From a gamma proteobacterium L18 (GTDB lineage Bacteria; Pseudomonadota; Gammaproteobacteria; Pseudomonadales; Pseudomonadaceae), in NCBI GenBank assembly GCA_000497835.1, contig KI547164.1, positions 324,161 to 388,160 of the forward strand: a DNA stretch of 64,000 nucleotides, in the 5' to 3' direction. Under the pieces are notes generated by a model. The model was given only the letters and a program-made list of their open reading frames with translations, did no database searches and was not told the DNA's origin. Made by a program: the position numbers and the translations under genes. Below, piece after piece: positions 46,804 to 54,660 of this stretch (the stretch's first letter is position 1; every line of letters begins with the position of its first letter).

Positions 46804-48701
46804 ACTATAAGTCCTACGCTTTCGAACCGAGCCATCCTGCTTTCCCAAAACGGGGTTAGGATGCCAAGTGTGAAAACCTTGTGTCTAATACGGTCAACCA
46901 TCTGTTTGTGATTATTAGAGATTGCCGCAATAGCGTCTATTATCTCACAAATTCTTTCGTCTATATTGTGGAGAATGCTGCTCTTATCTTGCGGTGTTGA
47001 TGACCAAGATTGCAGGGCATCAATCACGTACAGGGCGCTTAAGAGTTTGAAGGTGTCCTCCTCGTCCGCATGGCAGGAGTGATGAATGCAGTAAAAGCAT
47101 CCAAGTTGATTCGTGCAGGATGGCTGTATACTGATTTCTTCACTCTTGCCACGTGGATGCAGATAGCCGCTGCACCGTCCAGATGGAACTGAGAGGCCTG
47201 TGCCATCACTATTTATAAGTGATGCAGCTTTATGTACTGCTGACCAATACGCACTGAACTCATTTCGTTGGCGGTCAATGGACTGGTGCGAATAACTATT
47301 CAGGTTGGTTTCGATCGTGTGGTTTAAGGACTTGGCAATAATTTCCGGGTCTTCATTTAACGTGTGGAGGATAATGTTTTTAATTTTTCGGCTAGTTAAG
47401 GGTGGGATGTTTGTGATGCCATCGGGCAAGAAGGTTCCATGCAGTTTTTTGAAATAGTGGGCTTGAAAATTTGGGGGCAGTTGTACCGGTGTGCCCGATT
47501 TGCTGCTCAATTTTAAGAATAAATATGGTGATTCCTGCCCGTCAATTATCCAGTTCCGAAGCTGCAAGTATTTTCTAAGCAAAGGGACTCCGATTTTTGC
47601 TGAGATCGAGTAACGAGTCAGCTTTCCCCCTGCTCTGAACTTTACTGATTTTAACTGCTTTGTGATGGAGTTCTCGGCCACCGCTACTGCATTATCAAAA
47701 TCGAATTTTATAAATTCGGAAGGCGTTGCGCCTGTGAGATAGAGAAATAATTGTGCATATGCGTCTGCTGCGAGCATCGCCAATCGCATTCTAATTGGAG
47801 ATCGCGGGTCGTTTGCAAGGCGCGTGGTGGTAGCGAACCCATCATGGCGCTTTTGTGCTGTGCTTTTGCAAAGACCAAATTTTTTGCTTATTTCTAACGG
47901 GGTAAGAAGGGTATTAGTCTCGCTGTTGTAAGCAAGAATTTGGTGCCTGTTGTATTGTGTTAAATATGGACGGCCCAGCACGGGGGTAAAAGAGCAAAGT
48001 GAACCGTTGATTTCAATCGATAACGGGAGTTGCTTATTCTCCAGAACAGTAGATGACAATTTTTCGGAAAGGTCTCTGGCTGTCCGCGTTGCCTGGCGTA
48101 TATGCTCCTCGGGTGGGATGCTTCCAAAGCTTCCTTTTGGTAGCTTAAATGTCTTGATGCCCGCTATGATCTGGATGTAGTTATTTTTAAACTTCATCTT
48201 TAGGAGTTGTTTAAGTGCTAGCTGTGCACGGTAACAAAGGCAGATTTTGCAATTCTTCAGTACGAGCAGTCTATGGGTTAAGCTTTCAGTAAAAGCTTGG
48301 TATGCTTTTCGTGCATCTTCGGCTGACCTAAATAAGTCGCTGTGGTTGTTTGAGTCGCACCAATTGAGAGCATACTTGAATTGTTTAAGAGCGGAATTTG
48401 CGGATATCTCGTTATTGCTCATCGCAATGAGGTTTAGGATTTCGAGCAATACTTCCCGTCTCTCCAGTCTCAAGGTTTCCAGGCGCACAGGAGTCGGTAG
48501 CCGGGCTGCGATCATACTGTTGTTAAACACCATTTTTCGCTCAGTATAAGCGAGTGAGCCAATATCAATTGCGCTTACTTGGGCCTTTTTCAATAGCACC
48601 CTTATAAGCTCAGGGTGCTCGAAATCCTTCAGCAGCTGGCTGGGCGTGAGAGTAACTGTTTCACGGATTACGAGCGAGTTAGCTGACGTTAACTGACTCA
48701 T
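46800..48701 (-). CDS. Large recombinase-type protein B (degenerate catalytic motifs)
   Basis: 633 residues from the ATG at 48701, starting 23 bases inside the end of gene A. The architecture suggests a tyrosine-recombinase relative: a helical N-terminal region, TPSEFIKFDFDNAV and LTSRKIKNIILHTL, then SLNHTIETNLNSYSHQSI, where the nucleophile would lie. The classical HxxR box is not clear, so it may be a structural partner. A Cys/His-rich segment near the end (CTNQLGCFYCIHHSCHADEE) looks zinc-binding. Low-GC codon use. Confidence 0.72.
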   Translation of the reverse strand: MSQLTSANSLVIRETVTLTPSQLLKDFEHPELIRVLLKKAQVSAIDIGSLAYTERKMVFNNSMIAARLPTPVRLETLRLERREVLLEILNLIAMSNNEISANSALKQFKYALNWCDSNNHSDLFRSAEDARKAYQAFTESLTHRLLVLKNCKICLCYRAQLALKQLLKMKFKNNYIQIIAGIKTFKLPKGSFGSIPPEEHIRQATRTARDLSEKLSSTVLENKQLPLSIEINGSLCSFTPVLGRPYLTQYNRHQILAYNSETNTLLTPLEISKKFGLCKSTAQKRHDGFATTTRLANDPRSPIRMRLAMLAADAYAQLFLYLTGATPSEFIKFDFDNAVAVAENSITKQLKSVKFRAGGKLTRYSISAKIGVPLLRKYLQLRNWIIDGQESPYLFLKLSSKSGTPVQLPPNFQAHYFKKLHGTFLPDGITNIPPLTSRKIKNIILHTLNEDPEIIAKSLNHTIETNLNSYSHQSIDRQRNEFSAYWSAVHKAASLINSDGTGLSVPSGRCSGYLHPRGKSEEISIQPSCTNQLGCFYCIHHSCHADEEDTFKLLSALYVIDALQSWSSTPQDKSSILHNIDERICEIIDAIAAISNNHKQMVDRIRHKVFTLGILTPFWESRMARFESVGLIV

Positions 48702-50145
48702 CTTCGCGCACCGTTTCAAAAAGCCATTCTTCGTAGGAGTTTTGCGACTCAAAAGTGTCAATTATCATTTTAAACAATTTAAGATAATTTTCCGTGGTTT
48801 CGCGGTCACTATGCCCGAGTAGTGATTGAATTATGGAAATATCTTCGCCGTACTTAAGGTATTTTTTCTCGATCCCAATCTGAAGGTGTTGCCAGGTTTG
48901 GTATGCGAAAGTTGCCCGGAGCCAGTGGAAGGTGAAGTCTTTGGGCAGACTATTGCCCATCAGTCTAGCAAGCCTCTTTTTAAATGTTCCTGTTACTTGG
49001 CCTCGTGGCACCGTTTTCAAGATAGGATAGCGAAGATCATCTTGCGCCATGTAGTAACAGTTTGCTTGGTCAGAAAGGAAGAGGTAAATGTTTTCTTCGG
49101 CAGGTAATGGGAGGTCTGGGTGGTGAGTGGAGAAGTTTGTTAGAAATTTACGCTGACGTTTTTTTGCGGTAGCGCAGGAGCCCCAGATCAGCAATTTTTC
49201 AGCAAGCTTCTTAGATATGTAAATCGCATGATTTTTACCTCCTTTTGTATCAATGCCACTTCCTGGGCCAATATGTAATTTGTATTTTCCATTCCGCTTT
49301 AGTTTGTCTTCGGTAAACCCTATCAGATGTTTTAGCCGGATTGTGAGTAACGTTTGTTTTCTGGCTCCAGTCTCCACTGCCAGTTCGATAATCAGTCGGT
49401 CTTGTACGCTAAATTCTCTGCTAGTGATTGCGATATGGAGCTTTGAGAGTTGATCGTTATTAAGCGGTGTAAGATCTTCTCCATCGTCACGAACAAAGCC
49501 TTCGGGCACAGAAGATGCTGGGGCCGTACGCACAGTCATGCTTCTCTTCAAGCCTTCAACAGGGATTTTACCATTTCTAGAGTTTACGTACCGTTTATAC
49601 GGTGTAGTACTATCAACAAGCTCAATGTTGAGATCGATCCAGTATTTAGATGCGTGCAAGTAGAAGTCATAAATTACTTTGGTTCTTGCATTAATACCCG
49701 TACTAGTCAGGCCCGGAAGAGTTTTAAGGTGGTTGAAGTAACGGCCATAAGGACGATGTGCTGGTCGTTTGCCAGAGAAATCCTTCCAGTCAATACCGTT
49801 CTTTTCGCAGAAGGCTTGATATTCTATTAAAATTGGTGCTTGGCGTCGCGCTTCGTCAGTAGGGCGGTCTTGTTGATGTTTGTTGATAATTAAGTGATAA
49901 ATATAAGAATTGGCCTCAAGCCAAGGCGTTCCATCACTCTTGAACAGAAACGGATAGTTGTAAGCAGATTTTAATACTTGGTCGCCGTACTCGGGAACGT
50001 GATAGACATTGATATTACTACCTATCAGTGCTCGCTCATGCGCTCCAGGTGGGGCGTCTGTTAGGTAGACCTCGTCAAACGCATTCTCGACGTGGGGAAG
50101 AATCACCAAGCGTCCGGAGTGGTTGGGATTCTCAAACGGGGGCAT
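48679..50145 (-). CDS. Tyrosine recombinase A (integrase), first gene of the mobility operon
   Basis: 488 residues from the ATG at 50145, with AGGTGA upstream. The catalytic residues are visible, numbered from a GTG three codons earlier: R265 (ETGARKQTLLTIR), H410-R413 (FHWLRATFAYQ), H448 (LLGHSD) and nucleophile Y457 (TTENYLKLF). It carries an N-terminal SAM-like region. The gene starts only about 120 bases from the island's right boundary, and the ATTGACA array lies in that space, so it probably acts on the adjoining end and may be regulated by the same sites. Confidence 0.9.
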   Translation of the reverse strand: MPPFENPNHSGRLVILPHVENAFDEVYLTDAPPGAHERALIGSNINVYHVPEYGDQVLKSAYNYPFLFKSDGTPWLEANSYIYHLIINKHQQDRPTDEARRQAPILIEYQAFCEKNGIDWKDFSGKRPAHRPYGRYFNHLKTLPGLTSTGINARTKVIYDFYLHASKYWIDLNIELVDSTTPYKRYVNSRNGKIPVEGLKRSMTVRTAPASSVPEGFVRDDGEDLTPLNNDQLSKLHIAITSREFSVQDRLIIELAVETGARKQTLLTIRLKHLIGFTEDKLKRNGKYKLHIGPGSGIDTKGGKNHAIYISKKLAEKLLIWGSCATAKKRQRKFLTNFSTHHPDLPLPAEENIYLFLSDQANCYYMAQDDLRYPILKTVPRGQVTGTFKKRLARLMGNSLPKDFTFHWLRATFAYQTWQHLQIGIEKKYLKYGEDISIIQSLLGHSDRETTENYLKLFKMIIDTFESQNSYEEWLFETVREDESVNVS

Positions 50146-50175
50146 TGAGATCACCTGAGCGATTAACCGACAAGA

Positions 50176-50253
50176 GTCAATCTCTCAGGACACGCGGACT
50201 GCGTCAATCCTATGTCAATCTTAAGCGATAAACGGCTCTGTCAATCTGTCTAT
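50176..50253 (-). repeat. Right-end ATTGACA array (four or five copies)
   Basis: On the minus strand ATTGACT (50175-50181), ATTGACG (50202-50208), ATTGACA (50213-50219), ATTGACA (50239-50245) and a weaker ATAGACA (50247-50253). All point into the island, mirroring the left-end array. Confidence 0.75.
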
Positions 50254-50622
50254 GTTAAGCACTAAGCAGGCGCCGTAGGGGTGCAGGTCGGGCTCGATGC
50301 CTTTCCACACGAAAAAGTCGTAGTCCAGCGGCTTGGGCAGTTCGTCGAGCAGTTCGAAGCCGGCGGTGCCGGGCACGCAGTGGCTGACCCAGGTGATGTC
50401 GGCGTTGGGCAGGTTCAGCGGTTGCAGCATCTGCACGGGGCTGTCCACCACCCAGGCGGCTTGTGGCGAGTGGGCGTCCTTGCTGCCCAGGCGCAGGCTG
50501 GCGAAGCTGGCCAGATGGTTGAGCGCCGCGCCGATCAGATGGCCTTCGGGCACCGGCAGTTCGGCCGGGCAGAGGGGGGTGAAGCCTTTTTGGGCGTCGA
50601 TGTCGAAACTGGCGATCTTCAT
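50221..50622 (-). pseudogene. pncA: 5' half of nicotinamidase pncA, cut off by the island
   Basis: Native sequence runs from the ATG at 50622 to 50265: FDIDAQKGFTP (catalytic Asp), GSKDAHSP, WVSHCVPGTAGFEL and the Lys/metal region WKGIEPDLHPYGAC. The open frame then continues 14 codons into the island (LVLNIDRLTEPFIA) before stopping at 50221. It keeps the metal site and two catalytic residues but lacks the active-site Cys, which sits in the 3' half at 12844-13124. A folded active enzyme is unlikely. Confidence 0.92.
50265..50272. repeat. Right 8-bp direct repeat (attR core)
   Basis: AGCAGGCG, identical to 13125-13132. The next base differs on each side, so the identity is exactly eight bases. 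Confidence 0.85.
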
Positions 50623-50654
50623 GGGGGCAATTCCTTGCTTCGCTGTGCGTGACT

Positions 50655-50679
50655 ACATATTCCACCTGATGTAATATGT
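50655..50679. promoter_or_regulatory. Inverted repeat between pncA and nrtR, candidate NrtR operator
   Basis: ACATATT-N11-AATATGT lies 32 bases upstream of the pncA start, in the divergent space before nrtR. NrtR represses NAD salvage genes from such sites and is released by ADP-ribose. Position and symmetry support it; I did not have a consensus to compare. Confidence 0.55.
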
Positions 50680-50711
50680 GGTCAAGCAGAAATTTGCATT
50701 GAGGCTGCGGG

Positions 50712-50786
50712 CGTCATCGCGAGCAAGCTCGGCTCCTACAGATGGAATGCGACCGGTGTAGGAGCCGAGCTTGCTCGCGATGAGGC
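50712..50786. repeat. REP pair between pncA and nrtR
   Basis: Facing copies of the variant TAGGAGCCGAGCTTGCTCGC around a short spacer. It ends 28 bases before the nrtR start. Confidence 0.85.
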
Positions 50787-50814
50787 CCGCAGCCCCCAAC
50801 AGGACCTGCCCCCA

Positions 50815-51493
50815 TGAGCAACGCCCAGATACTGGCCAGCGTCGACATCGTCGCCCTGCGCCTCACCCCCAGCAGCGCCTGGAACTGCTGCTGATCCGCC
50901 GTGCCCGCGAGCCGTTCATCGACCAATGGGCGCTGCCCGGCGTGCTGGTCAACGGCCGCTGTGCCGACGCCAGCCTGGACGCCGCCGCCACCCGCGCCCT
51001 GGATGAGAAGGCGCGGGTAGTGCCGCGCCACCTGGAGCAGGTGGCCACCGTCGGCAGCGCCAGCCGCGACCCGCGTGGCTGGTCCATGAGCACCATTTAC
51101 CTGGCGCTGCTGTGCCCGACCACGGTCCTGGAAGGCGATGACCTGCGCTTCTTCGCCCTGGACGCCATCCCCGCGCTGCCGTTCGACCATACCGAACTGG
51201 TGGCCCAGGCCCACGCGCGCCTGGCGGCCAAGGCGGTGTACACGGCCTTGCCACTGCACCTGCTGCAACCGCGCTTCACGGTCACCGAGGCGCTGGGCGC
51301 CTTTGAGGCCAGCCTGGGCCAGGCGGTGCAGCACACCACCCTGCGCGGCCGCCTGGAACGCATGAAGGACAAGGGCTGGATCGTTGATACCGGCGAGAAA
51401 AACCGCCCACCCATGGGCCGTCCGCAGAACCTGCTGGAGCATCGTCCGCAGCCGGGCAAGGTCTTCGTGTTCGACCGCAGCGTGCTGGTGTGA
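50815..51493 (+). CDS. nrtR: NrtR, Nudix-related repressor of NAD salvage, frameshifted in this sequence
   Basis: NrtR has a Nudix-like effector domain that binds ADP-ribose and a C-terminal winged helix; it represses NAD biosynthesis genes. The natural start is the ATG at 50815 (MSNAQILASVDIVALRLTP), after which the frame ends in WNCC-stop. The other frame continues QQRLELLLIRRAREPFIDQW to the stop at 51493. The shift is at a run of five C near 50870; six would join them. The Nudix region and the C-terminal wHTH (FTVTEALGAFEASLG...LRGRLERMKDKGWI) are otherwise intact. It is divergent from pncA, its usual target. Confidence 0.85.
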
Positions 51494-51577
51494 AACCCAC
51501 CTGAAGCAGGTTTCACGTAAGTGGGAATGGTTGGCAGTTAAAATCGGCGGCGTTTTGAACCCCACCGAGGTGTCCCG

Positions 51578-52723
51578 ATGCAACGCCGCGCAACCCGCTC
51601 CACCCGTGCCAAGGGCCTGCTCGCCGCCCTGGCGTTCAGCCTGTTCAGCCCGCTGGTGCTGGCCCAGACGGTGACCGACATCGCCGGGCGCACGGTGCAG
51701 GTGCCGGACAACCCGCAGCACGTGCTGTTGGGCGAGGGGCGGATGATCTATGCCATGGCGTTGCTGGAAGGCAAGCAGCCGTTCCAGCGCGTGGCGGGTT
51801 GGCAGGGTGAATTGAGCTCCGTGGACAAGCCCGGTTATGACGCCTTCAAGGCCATCTACCCGGCCATCGGCAAGGTGCCGACCATCGGCACCACCTCCGA
51901 GGCCAGCGTCAGCCCCGAGAAGGTCCTGGCGCTGAACCCCGACGTCGCCATCTTCGGCATCGCCGGCCACGGCCCGGGCCTGGACAACCCCATCGTCAAG
52001 CAACTGCAGGACGCCGGCATCCCGGTGGTGTTTATCGATTTCCGCCAGCACCCGATGCAGAACACCGTGCCCAGCATCCGTCTGCTGGGCAAAGTGCTGC
52101 ACCGCGAGCCCCAGGCACAGGCCTACATCGACTTCTACCAGCAGCACCTCAAGCGCGTGCAGGACGTGGTCGGCAAGATCCCCCGCGAGCAGCGCCCCAG
52201 CGTGTTCATTGAAATGCTCGCCGGCGTCGGCAAGGGCGGCATTCCCTGCTGCCACACCGCGGGCAACGGCAACATGGGCGACTTCATCGAAGCGGCAGGC
52301 GGCAACAATATCGCCGCCGGCCTGTTGCCGGGCGTGATCGGCGACATCAACCTGGAGAAACTCATCGCTGCCGACCCACGTTTCTACCTGGTCAGCGGCA
52401 CCCGCGACAACACCGCCACCGACCCCGGCTACAAGGCCGGTGGCGGCGTGAGCGAGGCCAATGCCCGGGCCAGTCTGCAGACCCTGGTGTCGCGCGAGGG
52501 CATCAGCACCCTGACCGCCGTGCGCGAAGGCCGGGTGCATGGTGTGTGGCACAACTTCTACAACTCGCCGCTGAACATTCTGGCGGTAGAGGCCATGGCC
52601 AAGTGGTTCTACCCGCAGCAGTTCAAGGACCTGGACCCGCAGCAAAGCAAGGCCGAGCTGCAGAAGATGCTGCCTGAGGACATCAGCGGTGCGTTCTGGG
52701 CCGACCTCAAGGCCGGGCAATGA
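51578..52723 (+). CDS. ABC transporter periplasmic substrate-binding protein (iron/siderophore type)
   Basis: 381 residues. The N-terminal signal peptide (RAKGLLAALAFSLFSPLVLAQ) is cleaved near residue 29. The TroA/FepB-like fold is seen in VTDIAGRTVQVPDNPQHVLL, SPEKVLALNPDVAIFG and GIPVVFIDFRQ. It is slightly longer than typical siderophore-binding proteins (about 300-350). It heads an operon with the permease and ATPase, overlapping the next start by four bases. Specificity unknown; ferric siderophore or haem is likely. Confidence 0.9.
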   Translation: MQRRATRSTRAKGLLAALAFSLFSPLVLAQTVTDIAGRTVQVPDNPQHVLLGEGRMIYAMALLEGKQPFQRVAGWQGELSSVDKPGYDAFKAIYPAIGKVPTIGTTSEASVSPEKVLALNPDVAIFGIAGHGPGLDNPIVKQLQDAGIPVVFIDFRQHPMQNTVPSIRLLGKVLHREPQAQAYIDFYQQHLKRVQDVVGKIPREQRPSVFIEMLAGVGKGGIPCCHTAGNGNMGDFIEAAGGNNIAAGLLPGVIGDINLEKLIAADPRFYLVSGTRDNTATDPGYKAGGGVSEANARASLQTLVSREGISTLTAVREGRVHGVWHNFYNSPLNILAVEAMAKWFYPQQFKDLDPQQSKAELQKMLPEDISGAFWADLKAGQ

Positions 52724-53778
52724 CCACCGCCGTGATGCACGAGCAGGCGATCATGGACGACTATCGCCGCGTGCTGCGTCGCCGCCTGTTGTTGCTGGCG
52801 CTGTTCGCGGTGGCGATCCTGGCGTCGTTGCTGCTGGACTTCACCCTCGGGCCGTCCGGGCTGACCCTGCATGACCTGTGGCAGACCCTGCTGCACAAGG
52901 CGTCGGTCAACCCCGGCCAGCAAGTCATCGTGTGGAGCATTCGCCTGCCCCAGGCGCTGATGGCGGTGCTGGTGGGCGCTGCCCTGGGCCTGGCTGGCGC
53001 CGAAATGCAGACCATCCTCAACAACCCGCTGGCCAGCCCGTTCACCCTGGGCGTGTCCCATGCGGCGGCGTTCGGGGCGGCGCTGGCGATCGTGCTCAAC
53101 CTGGGCATCCCTGGCGTGCCGGACGAGTGGCTGGTGGCAATCAACGCCTTCATCTTCGCCCTGATCGCCACCCTGCTGCTCGACCTGCTGGCGCGCTGGC
53201 GCAAGGCTGACACCAGCGTGGTGGTGCTGTTCGGCATCGCCTTGGGTTTTACCTTTGGTGCGCTGGTGTCGCTGATTCAGTTCGTGGCCACCGAGGACTC
53301 GCTGCAGGCCCTGGTGTTCTGGACCTTGGGCAGCCTGGCCCGGGCGAGCTGGCTGAAGGTTGGCCTGCTGGCGCTGGCGGTCGGCATCGCCTTGCCCTTG
53401 GCCCTGCGTCGCGCCTGGCAGTTGACGGCCCTGCGCCTGGGCGAGGACCGTGCCGCCAGTTTCGGCATCGACGTGAAGCGCCTGCGCCTGGGCACCTTGC
53501 TGCGGGTCAGCGTGCTGTCGGCGCTGGCGGTGGCCTTTGTCGGTACCATCGGTTTCATCGGCCTGGTGGGCCCGCACATCGCCCGCCTGCTGTTCGGCGA
53601 GGACCATCGCTTCTACCTGCCCGGCAGCGCCCTTGCGGGTGCGCTGATTCTGTCGCTGGCCTCGGTAGCATCGAAGAACATCATCCCCGGCGTGCTGATC
53701 CCGGTGGGTATCGTCACCTCGCTGGTGGGCATTCCGTTTTTCCTGTCGATCGTGTTGCGCCGCACCGGAGGCCATTGA
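52720..53778 (+). CDS. FecCD-family ABC transporter permease
   Basis: 352 residues with about ten hydrophobic segments. Family landmarks are IRLPQALMAVLVGAALGLAGAEMQTILNNPLASPFTLG, the ATPase-coupling region near TLGSLARASW, and AFVGTIGFIGLVGPHIARLLFG near the C-terminus. The ATG at 52720 overlaps the binding-protein stop (ATGA). It forms the membrane channel of the importer. Confidence 0.94.
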   Translation: MTTAVMHEQAIMDDYRRVLRRRLLLLALFAVAILASLLLDFTLGPSGLTLHDLWQTLLHKASVNPGQQVIVWSIRLPQALMAVLVGAALGLAGAEMQTILNNPLASPFTLGVSHAAAFGAALAIVLNLGIPGVPDEWLVAINAFIFALIATLLLDLLARWRKADTSVVVLFGIALGFTFGALVSLIQFVATEDSLQALVFWTLGSLARASWLKVGLLALAVGIALPLALRRAWQLTALRLGEDRAASFGIDVKRLRLGTLLRVSVLSALAVAFVGTIGFIGLVGPHIARLLFGEDHRFYLPGSALAGALILSLASVASKNIIPGVLIPVGIVTSLVGIPFFLSIVLRRTGGH

Positions 53779-54542
53779 TGCTTGAAATACGGCAACTGGA
53801 CGTCAGCTACGGCAAGCGCCCGATCATCGAGCAATTGAGCCTGACGGGCATCGGTCGCGGCCAGGTGACGGCCCTGCTGGGCCCCAACGGCTGCGGCAAG
53901 TCGACCCTGCTCAAGGCCATCGCCGGCCTCACGCCTGCCCGCGGCCAGGTGCTGCTGGACGGCGACGACCTGCTTCAGGCCAGTTACGCCGCCCGTGCCG
54001 AGCGCGTGGTGTACCTGCCGCAAAGCCTGCCGGCCAGCGTGCACCTGCGAGTGTTCGAATCCTTGCTGGTGGCGCGCCGGGCCAGTGGCAATACCCCGCG
54101 CCAGCAGGACATCGACGAGGCGCGGGCGCTGTTGGAGCAGCTGGGTATCGCGCACCTGGCCATGAGCTTTCTTGACCAGCTGTCAGGCGGCCAGAAGCAA
54201 CTGGTGGGCCTGGCCCAGGCGCTGATCCGCAAGCCGGTGCTGCTGTTGCTGGATGAGCCGCTGAGCGCGCTGGACCTCAACCATCAGTTCCACGTGATGG
54301 AAGTGATTGGCCAGGAAACCCGCGAACGCGGCATGGTGACGTTGATCGTGTTGCACGACATCAACATCAGCCTGCGGCAGACCGATCGGGTGCTGATGCT
54401 CAAGGGTGGGCGCTTGATCGCTCATGGGGCGCCGGCCGAGGTGATCGATGGCGACAGCCTGGCGGCGGTGTATGGCGTGCGTGGGCGGGTGGAGCGCTGC
54501 TCGCAAGGCACTGCCCAGGTGATGATCGACGGGTTGGTGTAG
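53778..54542 (+). CDS. ABC transporter ATP-binding protein (iron/siderophore type)
   Basis: 254 residues from the ATG at 53778, with GGAGG upstream. Walker A is LLGPNGCGKSTLLK (about 33-46), the signature is LSGGQKQLVGLAQAL, Walker B is VLLLLDEPLSALDL and the switch His is in VLHDINIS. It is the third gene of the importer, overlapping the permease stop by one base. A REP pair follows the stop. Confidence 0.95.
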   Translation: MLEIRQLDVSYGKRPIIEQLSLTGIGRGQVTALLGPNGCGKSTLLKAIAGLTPARGQVLLDGDDLLQASYAARAERVVYLPQSLPASVHLRVFESLLVARRASGNTPRQQDIDEARALLEQLGIAHLAMSFLDQLSGGQKQLVGLAQALIRKPVLLLLDEPLSALDLNHQFHVMEVIGQETRERGMVTLIVLHDINISLRQTDRVLMLKGGRLIAHGAPAEVIDGDSLAAVYGVRGRVERCSQGTAQVMIDGLV

Positions 54543-54550
54543 GGCTTGCG

Positions 54551-54646
54551 GGCCTCATCGCGAGCAAGCTTTGCTCCCACAGTGTTGAGCCGAACATCTA
54601 TGGCTGATTTAACACTGTGGGAGCAAAGCTTGCTCGCGATGAGGCC
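54551..54646. repeat. REP pair (inverted)
   Basis: Two facing copies of the same REP core as at 1562-1639, with a longer spacer, between the convergent ABC ATPase and cmoB genes. Confidence 0.9.
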
Positions 54647-54660
54647 AGTAGCCCCACCCC

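Larger units (their letters stand above)
13125..50272. mobile_element. 37-kb genomic island inserted in pncA
   Basis: Both limits are defined by the interrupted gene: each junction carries AGCAGGCG, and excision of the island with one copy restores pncA exactly. Inside both ends are inward-facing ATTGACA arrays. A leftward four-gene recombinase operon abuts the right end. The cargo mixes candidate defence genes, decayed IS copies and gene fragments, with lower GC than the flanks. No tRNA, conjugation or phage structural genes are visible, so it is not an ICE or prophage. The organisation resembles Tn554-like elements and other islands moved by several tyrosine recombinases. Confidence 0.9.

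Noticed and set aside
13125-50272. Prophage or conjugative element
   Set aside because: No capsid, portal, terminase, lysis, relaxase or type IV secretion genes are seen; mobility genes are recombinases only.
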